From positions 1-64,000 of the forward strand of contig NZ_FNII01000005.1 of NCBI RefSeq assembly GCF_900103865.1: DNA of 64,000 nucleotides, in the 5' to 3' direction. Shown here piece by piece: positions 39,676-46,889 of the stretch. Within the stretch, counting starts at the first letter, position 1, and the number at the start of each line of letters is the position of its first letter. The position numbers and the translations under genes are program-made. The stretch is from Vreelandella arcis (GTDB lineage Bacteria > Pseudomonadota > Gammaproteobacteria > Pseudomonadales > Halomonadaceae). A model generated the notes under the pieces. The model worked only from the letters and a program-made list of their open reading frames with translations. It searched no databases and had not been told where the DNA came from.

Positions 39676-39750
39676 AGGAGCAGTACCGATTCGGCAACCG
39701 CATGGTGATGCAGCAGGCCAACGGGTTATCCGTTCAAAATGCGCTAAAAA
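39676..39750 (+). pseudogene. remnant of the 3' end of a UbiH-like gene
   Basis: A 27-nt block at 39699-39725 differs from 37140-37166, the end of the UbiH-like gene, at only two positions, and weaker similarity extends on both sides. Translated, it reads RMVMQQANGL against RMMMQQANGL. A 2-bp deletion then puts the rest out of frame. No upstream part of the gene is present. Confidence 0.7.
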
Positions 39751-39823
39751 TGGCTAGGCTAAGAGGGTGACCATTGCCGATGGCCAACAACAATCACAAT
39801 GATCCCTTATCGCAGGAGAACTT

Positions 39824-41017
39824 ATGGCGCTTACTCAACGGCACCCTCTGCTAACGTCAGCGTTTATCAGCATCGGCCTGATTGCCTCGTCATCGTTAAT
39901 GGCCTGGGACGGTCTGGTCGAAAAGCAGACCTTTGAGATAGAAAACTTCACTACCCAAGGGGGAAAAACCATCCCCGACGTAAGCGTGGGCTGGGAGGCG
40001 TACGGTGAATTAAACGACGCCCGCGATAACGTCATTTTGATTACCCATTTTTTCTCAGGCACTAGTCATGCCGCTGGCCGCTATGAGGCGGATGGCGAGC
40101 CAACCGGCTACTGGGATTCGATCATCGGCCCAGGCAAGCCGCTCGATACTGATGAGTACTACATTATCTCCTCGGATACGCTGGTGAACCTGAATGCCAA
40201 TGATCCCAACGTGACGACCACCGGGCCTGCCTCCATCAACCCCGAAACAGGCGAACCCTGGGGAATGGACTTTCCTGTCGTCACCATCCGCGACTTTGTC
40301 GAGGTGCAGCGCGAGTTGCTGGACAGCCAGGATATTGAATCACTGCATGCGGTCATGGGCGCATCGATGGGCGCCCTTCAGGCCATCGAGTGGGCCAGTG
40401 CCTACCTTGAACGCGTTGATCGCCTTATCTCCGTAATTGGCGGCGGCGTTGCCGACCCCTGGCTGTTGGCGACGTTGAGCGCCTGGGCAGCGCCGATTCG
40501 GCTGGATGCCAACTGGAACGAGGGTAACTACTACGACGGTGAACCGCCCACCGACGGGCTAAAAGAAGCGCTCAAGCTCGTCACGCTCAATGCCAACCAT
40601 TGGCAGTGGGCCAACGAGACCTTTAACCGTGACTGGGCCGATGAACAACGCGACCCCGCTCAGGATATCAATGCCAACTACGCCATTGAGCAAACCCTGG
40701 ATGACATTGCCGCTGCACGAGCAGAGGTTTCCGACGCCAACCATTTCCTGTATCTGGTTCGCGCCAACCAAACCTTTATGGCAGGCCACGGCGACTCGCT
40801 AGAAGCGGGGCTTGAAGCAATCGACGCCCCTACGCTGATGCTGTATAGCGAAAACGACCTCGTCTTCGCCCCCGAAGGCGTCCGACGCACCGCCGAGTTG
40901 ATTGAAGAAGGTGGCAGCGAGGTGACGCTTGAAACCCTGGAAGGCAATCGAGGCCATCTCGACGGTGTCGTTTCCATTGATCAGGCGAGCGAAACGTTGC
41001 GAGAGTTTTTGCAGTAA
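39824..41017 (+). CDS. exported homoserine O-acetyltransferase-like alpha/beta hydrolase
   Basis: A 397-residue protein of the MetX fold. The nucleophile elbow is GASMGALQAIEWA (Ser), the acid is in LMLYSENDLVFAPEG and the His is in EGNRGHLDGV. Unlike cytoplasmic MetX it has an N-terminal signal peptide (hydrophobic 10-26, ending SSLMA), so it should act in the periplasm, where acetyl-CoA is absent. It is therefore more likely a hydrolase or transferase of another acyl group. CAGGAG precedes the ATG. No methionine genes are nearby. Confidence 0.82.
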   Translation: MALTQRHPLLTSAFISIGLIASSSLMAWDGLVEKQTFEIENFTTQGGKTIPDVSVGWEAYGELNDARDNVILITHFFSGTSHAAGRYEADGEPTGYWDSIIGPGKPLDTDEYYIISSDTLVNLNANDPNVTTTGPASINPETGEPWGMDFPVVTIRDFVEVQRELLDSQDIESLHAVMGASMGALQAIEWASAYLERVDRLISVIGGGVADPWLLATLSAWAAPIRLDANWNEGNYYDGEPPTDGLKEALKLVTLNANHWQWANETFNRDWADEQRDPAQDINANYAIEQTLDDIAAARAEVSDANHFLYLVRANQTFMAGHGDSLEAGLEAIDAPTLMLYSENDLVFAPEGVRRTAELIEEGGSEVTLETLEGNRGHLDGVVSIDQASETLREFLQ

Positions 41018-41045
41018 GGGATCGAGCGCTGGCTTTGAGCCTAGA

Positions 41046-41115
41046 GCCAGCGTTTGAAGCCGGTGCTTGGCTAGTTTGGAGCGAAAGACGGTCGCTTCGC
41101 AGCCGATTGTTATGT
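41046..41115 (-). repeat. degenerate attC candidate downstream of the M15-like gene
   Basis: Read on the minus strand it begins ACATAACAATCGG at the end distal to the gene, like the other attC sites here, and has an internal AGCGA/TCGCT stem. The expected GTTRRRY core at the other end is only 5 of 7 (GCTGGCT). It could be the decayed last site of the cassette array, or chance. Confidence 0.3.
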
Positions 41116-41149
41116 GCGCGTTTTATTGTGGCGCCCAGGTAGGCAAACG

Positions 41150-41785
41150 CTAAAGGCCTAACTCGCGGAGCATGTCCGAATACTCCGCACTATGGTCTCC
41201 TTCGAAGTTGGGCATACCGGGTTTGGTCAGACACCCCTTTGGCGAAATGTAGCTTCTTATAGATTTTTCAGGGTTCTGATGCCAGCCGATGTTGAAGGCA
41301 CAGAGCTTGGGGAAGAAATACATCGATGCATACCCCGGCACAGCGTCATGCACCCACCAAGCAAGTGCCTGCCAATCTCCAGTTCGCTCAAAGTACGGCA
41401 CGTACTTATTAACGACGATACACGCCATTGCCCCAATGTGGTCGTTCTTGTCAGGAAAGTCCCATATATGATGGGCATAGTTCTGTTCGTTGCTTCCGCA
41501 GTTATATTGGTTCTTGTTTTCTGCTCCCTTGGCATTAACGGCACTTGACCGGTAAGCGGAACGAATACTGATACGGCCAAAATGCTGCTGGATGGGTTCG
41601 AGCACTTCTTCACAAAGAGACCGACCGGCCTCGATCGCACGATCAGGGTTGTCGGGGATATTAGGTATTCCTTCAATCTGCGAGATCTCGGAGTGCAAGA
41701 AATCTCGCATAAAAAAAGACTCCGAAAGACGAACTCGCCCTAAATTCTCGAGCGCCTTAACCGACTGCGGTGATCTCACTGACAT
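41150..41785 (-). CDS. M15-like (D-alanyl-D-alanine carboxypeptidase type) protein
   Basis: A protein of about 211 residues. The start is uncertain: ATG at 41785 is used, with a nearby GTG and an upstream TTG at 41800 as alternatives. The segment SIRSAYRSSAVNAKG followed by AHHIWDF (zinc His/Asp pattern) and WWVHDAVPGY (second His) resembles peptidase M15 proteins of phages and cassettes. No signal peptide. It would cut peptidoglycan peptide stems if exported. It appears to be one cassette of the array. Confidence 0.6.
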   Translation of the reverse strand: MSVRSPQSVKALENLGRVRLSESFFMRDFLHSEISQIEGIPNIPDNPDRAIEAGRSLCEEVLEPIQQHFGRISIRSAYRSSAVNAKGAENKNQYNCGSNEQNYAHHIWDFPDKNDHIGAMACIVVNKYVPYFERTGDWQALAWWVHDAVPGYASMYFFPKLCAFNIGWHQNPEKSIRSYISPKGCLTKPGMPNFEGDHSAEYSDMLRELGL

Positions 41786-41945
41786 CTCCCCGAAAGACAA
41801 TTATGAATTGAGCGGTGCGGCCACAATTTGCAATAAAAACGTGATCATTGCTATGCGCTCACCCCAACTGGCAGAGAAGAATGCCCCATCAGCCAATTGA
41901 ATCTACCCCATTGATTCTCTCACGGGCAAAGGTAAATTCAGCCTA

Positions 41946-42021
41946 GCCTAACGCAACCACTCGGCGTACCTCTGACCATGGTCAACAAGCCAATGGAGTA
42001 TCAGAGTATATCCCGTTGACA
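41946..42021 (-). repeat. weak attC-like site upstream of the M15-like gene
   Basis: GCCTAAC at 41946-41952 is, on the minus strand, GTTAGGC, a perfect GTTRRRY core. The opposite side has TGTCAACGG and a shared TACTCTGA/TCAGAGGTA stem. The arms are unequal in length, so the assignment is weak. Confidence 0.3.
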
Positions 42022-42051
42022 TATCCCAAAAATACAATCAAACTGAGATAT

Positions 42052-42063
42052 CACGTATACGTG
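42052..42063. promoter_or_regulatory. palindromic operator upstream of vapBC
   Basis: CACGTATACGTG is a perfect 12-bp palindrome 41 bp before vapB. A TTGACA hexamer lies upstream at 42016-42021. Autoregulation by the VapBC complex would be typical. Confidence 0.55.
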
Positions 42064-42103
42064 CATACACTGGGTAACAAGCCGTAATGATCAGGAGGCA
42101 GCC

Positions 42104-42334
42104 ATGGAAAAAGCAGCAGTGTTTAAAAGTAACCGTAGCCAAGCGGTGCGCATGCCTAAATCCCTCGCGCTGCCCGAAGACGTTACACGCGTTGATGTTA
42201 TTGCCTTGGGTCGCGCGCGCTTAATTACCCCCGCAGGTGAAACCTGGGACAGCTGGTTTGAGGGTCAAAGTGTCACCGCAGACTTTATGAGTGAACGCGA
42301 GCAGCCAAACGAACAGGAGCGCGAGGCGTTTTGA
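42104..42334 (+). CDS. vapB: VapB-family antitoxin
   Basis: A 76-residue protein with the SpoVT/AbrB-like swapped-hairpin domain: KAAVFKSNRSQAVRMPKSLALPEDV, the usual VapB opening. The C-terminal part (WDSWFEGQSVTADFM) would wrap the toxin. The stop codon overlaps the vapC start (TGATG), giving coupled translation. CAGGAGG precedes the ATG. Confidence 0.93.
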   Translation: MEKAAVFKSNRSQAVRMPKSLALPEDVTRVDVIALGRARLITPAGETWDSWFEGQSVTADFMSEREQPNEQEREAF

Positions 42335-42732
42335 TGCTTAAGTACATGCTTGACACCAATATCTGTATTTTCACCATCAAACATAAACCTCCCCATGTTC
42401 GTGAGACCTTTAACCAGCATAGCGACCAGCTTTGCATCAGCACCGTGACACTCATGGAGCTGGTTTATGGTGCTGAAAAGTCCGCTTCTCCCGAGAAAAA
42501 CTTAAGTGTTATAGAAGGGTTTGCAGCCCGGCTGGAAGTGCTCGACTACGACCCCGACGCCGCCTATCACAGTGGGCAGCTACGTACTGAACTGGCCAAA
42601 GCTGGCACACCAATAGGCCCATACGATCAGATGATTGCCGGGCATGCTCGTTCAAGGGGGCTGATTCTGGTCACCAATAATCTAGGTGAGTTTAGTCGCG
42701 TACCAGGGCTTAGAGTAGAAGACTGGATTTAA
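42334..42732 (+). CDS. vapC: VapC-family PIN ribonuclease toxin
   Basis: A 132-residue PIN ribonuclease. It opens with YMLDTNICIF (first Asp), has the second acidic residue in TLMELVYGAEKS, and the third and fourth in GPYDQMIAGHA and LVTNNLGEFSRV. All four metal-binding positions look intact, so it should be active on RNA, commonly initiator tRNA in relatives. It is coupled to vapB. Confidence 0.94.
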   Translation: MLKYMLDTNICIFTIKHKPPHVRETFNQHSDQLCISTVTLMELVYGAEKSASPEKNLSVIEGFAARLEVLDYDPDAAYHSGQLRTELAKAGTPIGPYDQMIAGHARSRGLILVTNNLGEFSRVPGLRVEDWI

Positions 42733-42837
42733 ACCAACCCCACGCACACCATTTCACGACTAAATCATTGCTTTAGCACCCATTGCTTTTCTAGCAGCAA
42801 CGCTAGTTAGCCGCATCGGTCGCGAAACACAAAAAAA

Positions 42838-43800
42838 CTATTCGCCCGCCACTTCAGAAAAGTGACCCGATTTATCCAGGGTTAATTCGAGAAAATCCCG
42901 CGCCAGGTATAGCGAGCCCGAATAGACGCACTGAGCCTCTTTGCGGATGTCCTCAATGGACGGCGACACATGGGGGTTGAGCTGGTAACGGGGGCTAAAG
43001 TGCGTCAGCACCAGGTTGGGGAGCGCTACCGCTTCGGCAAACGCGGCGACCTGCTTGGCGTAGCTATGCCCTACGTCACCAGCCTTCTCGGCCATTGCTT
43101 CGGTGTAGGTGGCTTCGTGCACCAGTACTTGCGCCCCCACGCACGCTTCAGACAACAAGTCGGGCTGGTCATTGTCCCCGGCGATCACGACTTTTCTGGG
43201 TTTGTGTTTGGAGATCAGGAAGTCACGGCTTTTAAACCGCTCGCCCGCAAACTCAATATCAGCGCCTTGCTTCAACTGCCCCCATAACGGGCCTCTGGGA
43301 ATCCCCTTTTGCGCCAACTTATCCACATCCAGAGCAGACTCGACCTTTCGCTCCGTAAACCCATACGCATAGGACGGCGCCCGGTGTGAAAGCCTGAAGG
43401 TGGTAACCGCGATACGCTCAAACTCGACACTTGGGAGTTCATCAGAGCAGACAAACTCCACATCGAAGGATAACGATAGCTGGGTGGTCTCAAAGGTGGC
43501 GTCCAGCCATGCCTTGATGCCTGCGGGCGCCACAATGGTAAGCGGCTCCGTCCGGCCGTTCATCGCCGCACTCGCCAGTAGGCCCGGCAGCCCATAGCAG
43601 TGGTCGCCGTGCACGTGGGTAATCAAGATGGCTTTCAATGAATTCAGCGACAGTTTGGTGTGCAAGACCTGATGCTGGGAGCCCTCACCACAATCGATCA
43701 GGTACCAGCCTTTCCCCTTGCTCTCACGCAACGCGACCCCGGCGACGTTTCTTTGTTTGGTGGGTACACCGGCGGAGGTGCCGAGGAAGAGTAAGTTCAT
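42838..43800 (-). CDS. rnz: ribonuclease Z
   Basis: A 320-residue metallo-beta-lactamase-fold endonuclease that trims the tRNA 3' end. The zinc motif is THVHGDHCYGLPGLL, followed by LSHRAPSYAYGFTE, the AGDND segment and the final His in LTHFSPRYQ. This matches RNase Z of the long-motif, short-form class. The ATG is at 43800. It sits inside an otherwise accessory region, which is odd for a housekeeping gene. Confidence 0.92.
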   Translation of the reverse strand: MNLLFLGTSAGVPTKQRNVAGVALRESKGKGWYLIDCGEGSQHQVLHTKLSLNSLKAILITHVHGDHCYGLPGLLASAAMNGRTEPLTIVAPAGIKAWLDATFETTQLSLSFDVEFVCSDELPSVEFERIAVTTFRLSHRAPSYAYGFTERKVESALDVDKLAQKGIPRGPLWGQLKQGADIEFAGERFKSRDFLISKHKPRKVVIAGDNDQPDLLSEACVGAQVLVHEATYTEAMAEKAGDVGHSYAKQVAAFAEAVALPNLVLTHFSPRYQLNPHVSPSIEDIRKEAQCVYSGSLYLARDFLELTLDKSGHFSEVAGE

Positions 43801-43817
43801 AGTTTGATCGTTATCTC

Positions 43818-43940
43818 TTATGCATCCGCTCTAGAAACAAGCGGCCTGGGCTGCAGCAAGCTGAGGGGGCTGATGCTGAAAGGCTCAAGGTAACTCTCGC
43901 GAATTAATTCACCAGAATACGGCAGACTATGCATCGTCAT
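43818..43940 (-). pseudogene. truncated HigA-type antitoxin remnant
   Basis: The 40 codons from the ATG at 43940 read MTMHSLPYSGELIRESYLEP, close to the opening of HigA antitoxins (HPGEILRE.YLEP). The frame then drifts into low-similarity sequence and stops, without the helix-turn-helix and C-terminal part, and no HigB gene is adjacent. I read it as a decayed toxin-antitoxin gene. Confidence 0.5.
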
Positions 43941-44032
43941 TAATTTAAAAACCTCAGCGAAGCGAAAGCTTGGCACCTGGTGCATAGCTTGGTTATGTAG
44001 CTGAAAACAAATGGATTTCATGCTCACCTACA

Positions 44033-44668
44033 TTATCGGGTACTGGCTGCAAGGCGCGCGCCTAAGGTGACGAACAAGGCTCCGAGGCCGCGGTCCATCC
44101 ATATGCCAACTCGCCGATTTTGTCTCAAGAAAACGCCTAACTTTGACCCCAGCATAACTAAAGGTGGCTCTATGCAAGCCGCGACAACAATGATCAGGCT
44201 TCCGTGCAACAGCAACTGAGCACTGGGAGGGCCAGCACCTTCCACGACGAACTGAGGCAGGAAAGCTAGGAAAAATACGGCCACTTTCGGGTTAAGGGCG
44301 GAAACCAGTGCTCCTTGCCAATAGATTGAATGCTTTCGTTGCTGGCTGACGCTCCCGCTGGGCTCGAAAGAGTCACCACGCGATAGGAGCATTTTGATAC
44401 CCAGCCATATCAAATATGCGGCGCCGACCCACTTAACGATAGAAAACGCCAGGGCGGACGTGGCAAGGATTGCGGAAAGCCCCACCGCCGCCATAACGAC
44501 ATGCAACGCTGCCCCTGTCCAAATGCCAAACATCGCAGCGAATCCATGCTGACGTCCGTTACGCAACGTTTGCCCCAAGATGAAAGCGATATCTGGGCCT
44601 GGGGAAAGGTTTAGCAGGGCCGCCGCACCAAGAAATGTCACCCAGTGAATTATTGAGTAATCAAACAT
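44033..44668 (-). CDS. LysE-family amino-acid exporter
   Basis: A 211-residue inner-membrane protein with about six hydrophobic segments. The family motif is LNLSPGPDIAFILGQTLRNGRQHG near the N-terminus, followed by GAAYLIWLGIKML and LNPKVAVFFLAFLPQF. Such proteins export amino acids or related compounds. AGGAG precedes the ATG. It lies 67 bp downstream of the nitrilase-family gene on the same strand; they may be co-transcribed. Confidence 0.92.
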   Translation of the reverse strand: MFDYSIIHWVTFLGAAALLNLSPGPDIAFILGQTLRNGRQHGFAAMFGIWTGAALHVVMAAVGLSAILATSALAFSIVKWVGAAYLIWLGIKMLLSRGDSFEPSGSVSQQRKHSIYWQGALVSALNPKVAVFFLAFLPQFVVEGAGPPSAQLLLHGSLIIVVAACIEPPLVMLGSKLGVFLRQNRRVGIWMDRGLGALFVTLGARLAASTR

Positions 44669-44735
44669 TTTGACACTCCTATGTCTTTAACTAAGGCCAG
44701 CTCTATCGTGCTACTGATGGCATCGACTGGATCGC

Positions 44736-45470
44736 TTAATGATCAAGCGTCTTTACGCTAGCACTTCCGTTTTTGGTGTCCAGCACCACCACGCCCTCTG
44801 ATTCAGCATCCATCTGTGCAAGCAGTTCCCCGCGGCCATTCCAGGCGGCCGACTGCCCGACGCTGATAAAGTCATCACTAGGCCCGACACAGTTCGCCAT
44901 GATCACAAGCATTTTATGTTTGCTTGCGACCGCAGGATAATGCGTCATTGCCTTGGCGATACCACCAACCGGTTTGGCAACACTGGCTAGATACATATCG
45001 GCAGACAAGGTGGCTGCACTATCAGCATGGTTCATTTGAAGCGACTCGTAGCAGATAGCAGGCACAAGCCTGGAGCCCTCTCTTTCCAATACAAGCTGTT
45101 TGCCGCCCGTAACAAAGTAAGGAAGCTCATCGGCGTGCAGCTGTTGTTTCGCGTATAGGCGGCGAGCATCAACAGGCGAGAACCACACCATGCCGATAGA
45201 CACACCAGAGCCAATGGAGATCGGCATGCCGACGCCGATCAGCATGTTAGTTTTGTCGCTGTGTTCCTGAAACACATCAAGACGCTGATCCGCTATATCG
45301 ATGGCAAGAGAATCCGCGAGTCGGGGCTCGAACCCAGTGAGCGACAGCTCAGGAAAAAATACCACATCGGCCTGCTGCGAAACGGCAAGCTCGATGAGCT
45401 CAAGATGCTTAGCAACGTTGGCTGCCAAATCACCGGCCACTGGTCGCAACTGAGCGGCACACACCTTCAT
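44736..45470 (-). CDS. carbon-nitrogen hydrolase (nitrilase superfamily)
   Basis: A 244-residue enzyme starting at the ATG at 45470 (AGGAG 7 nt upstream); the TTG at 45488 is less likely. The catalytic triad is Glu in FFPELSLTGFEP, Lys in LYAKQQLHADE and Cys in AICYESLQ. It cleaves amides or nitriles; relatives act on omega-amidase or N-carbamoyl substrates. The pairing with a LysE exporter and a GNAT remnant suggests amine or amino-acid handling, but the substrate is not clear. Confidence 0.87.
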   Translation of the reverse strand: MKVCAAQLRPVAGDLAANVAKHLELIELAVSQQADVVFFPELSLTGFEPRLADSLAIDIADQRLDVFQEHSDKTNMLIGVGMPISIGSGVSIGMVWFSPVDARRLYAKQQLHADELPYFVTGGKQLVLEREGSRLVPAICYESLQMNHADSAATLSADMYLASVAKPVGGIAKAMTHYPAVASKHKMLVIMANCVGPSDDFISVGQSAAWNGRGELLAQMDAESEGVVVLDTKNGSASVKTLDH

Positions 45471-45521
45471 GAAAAGACTCCTGACCAATGGCTACCGTTC
45501 ATCCTACGCCTAGGCTGCTTC

Positions 45522-45734
45522 TTATGCGCCAGCCTTACGTGAACGATTAGCCGTTGTACTCATAAATAATAAGTCATCCGTGGATTCTGACTCGACGACG
45601 AAGAAGCCAAGGCTGGAATATAAAGAACGAGCGGCATGATTGTCTCGATAAACGCGCAGCGTCACCGTCGACGCGTCTGTTGATTCTCTGGCCTTTGCTA
45701 TCAGCTTTTCTGGTGTTCGTAGAGCTGTTTGCAT
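45522..45734 (-). pseudogene. C-terminal fragment of a GNAT acetyltransferase
   Basis: Seventy residues from the ATG at 45734, containing the GNAT C-terminal signature RVYRDNHAARSLYSSLGFFVV, where the Asn and Tyr bind acetyl-CoA. The N-terminal half of the fold, including the pyrophosphate loop, is missing. The start codon lies 3 bp after the attC core GTTAGAC, so the gene was apparently cut at the cassette junction. It is unlikely to be active alone. Confidence 0.7.
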
Positions 45735-45736
45735 AT

Positions 45737-45801
45737 GTCTAACGCTCGCCATCACCGGTGATAAAACCAGAGCAAAGCCCAGGTTTTGGCATCCGTTGGA
45801 T
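45737..45801 (-). repeat. integron attC site (65 bp)
   Basis: On the minus strand it starts with ATCCAAC (45801-45795), a match to RYYYAAC, and ends with GTTAGAC (45743-45737), a match to GTTRRRY. Between them GATGCCAAAACC and GGTTTTATCACC form the imperfect stem expected for a folded attC hairpin. It lies 12 bp after the antitoxin stop and directly before the GNAT fragment, as a cassette recombination site should. Confidence 0.7.
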
Positions 45802-45812
45802 AGCTGGATTAG

Positions 45813-46085
45813 CTACCGATCCTCATGCAAACGACCTTCGACATATTTATGGAGAATGCTAGCAACAAGTGTTTGGTAGGGGATGCCCTCCGCCAGAGCT
45901 TTCTTCTGAAGACCACGAAGATCCTTGGAAGAAAGCCTGATGTTGATACGGGCATCCTTCTTAAACATCGCCTCGGCATACTCTTGATGCCGTGCTTTCC
46001 TATTCTCACTATCTGGCGACCGCTGCAGCTCTCCTGCATCAAATGCATCCAGAATTTCCTGCTCTTCTTTATTCAGCCTGCTCAT
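45813..46085 (-). CDS. CopG/BrnA-like antitoxin
   Basis: A 90-residue protein whose C-terminal half (INIRLSSKDLRGLQKKALAE) is a ribbon-helix-helix of the CopG antitoxin type. The N-terminus is acidic (NKEEQEILDAFDAGEL), as in antitoxins paired with BrnT-like toxins. It overlaps the toxin gene by 4 bp, with toxin first. Confidence 0.8.
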   Translation of the reverse strand: MSRLNKEEQEILDAFDAGELQRSPDSENRKARHQEYAEAMFKKDARINIRLSSKDLRGLQKKALAEGIPYQTLVASILHKYVEGRLHEDR

Positions 46086-46360
46086 TTCGGACCTCCCAAA
46101 TAGGTTTTGGTCGCTTTCCTGCTAGGGATGATCGTTTTCAGAAAAACCTCATCCTCTGACTCCACAAAGGGTACCAAATACGCATACCCTTCTATCTCAA
46201 TCACATGAATTTGTTGACCCCGATACCGCTCCTGATTCGGATGCTCGAACGTATCCAGGATACCTCCAACCGAGATGTGCAAAACCACATCCTCGAAAGA
46301 TATGTTTCTTTCTGTTTGGAGAAGCTTGTTTTTCTCTGGGTTCCATGTGATAGGTTTCAT
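46082..46360 (-). CDS. BrnT-like RNase toxin
   Basis: A 92-residue protein beginning ITWNPEKNKLLQTERNISFE, the BrnT pattern (W-x-P-x-K followed by SFEDV), and ending in the IIPSRKATKTY segment usual for BrnT (ISARxAxxxE). It would be a RelE-fold ribonuclease. Toxin-before-antitoxin order is normal for BrnTA. It starts 41 bp after the attC site at 46401. Confidence 0.78.
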   Translation of the reverse strand: MKPITWNPEKNKLLQTERNISFEDVVLHISVGGILDTFEHPNQERYRGQQIHVIEIEGYAYLVPFVESEDEVFLKTIIPSRKATKTYLGGPK

Positions 46361-46400
46361 GAATCAAAGGCTAGCACATTGTGTGCTCTTTGTACTCACT

Positions 46401-46478
46401 AGCTAACGCCAAGCGCACCGGTGGCCTTGACGCAGCGAAGCGGAGACAAGGGCATCCGTGTGCCGCGCATTGTTATGG
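46401..46478 (-). repeat. integron attC site (78 bp)
   Basis: On the minus strand it opens CCATAACAATGCG and ends GGCGTTAGCT, the classic start and end of attC sites. GGCACACGGATGCCCTTG pairs imperfectly with CAAGGCCACCGGTGCG, with a CTTCGCTG-containing apex. It begins immediately after the VOC stop codon (46479) and precedes the BrnT gene, as expected for a gene cassette. Confidence 0.75.
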
Positions 46479-46802
46479 TCATTGCCCACTAAGCTCAACC
46501 TTTCGTCCATCAGGGTCTCGAACAATGTAGATCTGCCTACCGTTGAATTCATGCTGGCTGGCAGTTGCCACTTGGGAGAGAACCTGATGTATATCTTTTA
46601 ACGAGAAACCGATCCTGGAATTGCCCACAGCTTCGTTTTCCGACAACGGATAAAGCTCAAACACAAAACTGGCATCTTGCGAGGAGTAGTGCATAGGCCC
46701 GTCACCATGCCTCTCCTTAACGAAGTTAAACCCTAGCAGTTCATAAAACTGCTTACTCGTTTCCAATTCTTTGCATCGCAAGACGAGCAAGTTGATTTCC
46801 AT
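46479..46802 (-). CDS. VOC (glyoxalase/bleomycin resistance) family protein
   Basis: A 107-residue single-module VOC protein: INLLVLRCKELETSKQFYEL at the start, LGFSLKDIHQVL in the middle and IYIVRDPDGRKVELSG at the end with the metal-ligand Glu. It may bind a metal and detoxify a small molecule. It has its own attC directly after the stop and a GTTATGG core 16 bp upstream of the ATG (46818-46824), so it looks like a complete gene cassette. Confidence 0.85.
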   Translation of the reverse strand: MEINLLVLRCKELETSKQFYELLGFNFVKERHGDGPMHYSSQDASFVFELYPLSENEAVGNSRIGFSLKDIHQVLSQVATASQHEFNGRQIYIVRDPDGRKVELSGQ

Positions 46803-46841
46803 TGTTCACCCTGAAGGCCATAACAGTGATTCTACGCCCAA

Positions 46842-46889
46842 CTGCAAAACCTCAATGAACGCGACGGCGCATTGATTGAGATTTTGCAG
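46842..46889. repeat. 15-bp inverted repeat at the upstream edge of the cassette region
   Basis: CTGCAAAACCTCAAT (46842-46856) pairs with ATTGAGATTTTGCAG (46875-46889) with one G-U type change. On the minus strand it is followed 17 bp later by the GTTATGG core that begins the VOC cassette. There is no U-tract. It could be part of an attI or atypical attC, or the end of the Wadjet-type transcript. Confidence 0.45.

Larger units (their letters stand above)
39324..39823. other. gene-poor stretch with a tiny gene and a gene remnant
   Basis: Five hundred bases that hold only a 24-codon membrane-peptide gene (39501-39575) and a decayed copy of the end of the UbiH-like gene (39676-39750). Nothing else was recognised. 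Confidence 0.5.
41801..42103. other. intergenic region between the M15-like gene and vapB
   Basis: About 300 bp. It contains one copy of a direct repeat (41890-41932) whose other copy is at 46887-46934, a weak attC-like segment (41946-42021) and the vapBC operator. No gene was seen. Confidence 0.5.

Noticed and set aside
39413-39676. 87-codon frame overlapping the small membrane protein gene
   Set aside because: No ribosome site or family likeness; the other frame gives a well-formed membrane peptide with a strong ribosome site.
41024-41056. CGCTGGCT/AGCCAGCG stem-loop as terminator of the MetX-like gene
   Set aside because: No T-run follows the stem; it overlaps the degenerate attC candidate.
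42733-42837. Possible attC between vapC and RNase Z (GTTGGTT and GGCTAAC cores)
   Set aside because: Cores fit poorly and the arms do not pair well.
43950-44000. ACATAACCAAGC segment after lysE as an attC start
   Set aside because: It resembles the first half of the other sites, but no matching GTTRRRY end was found.
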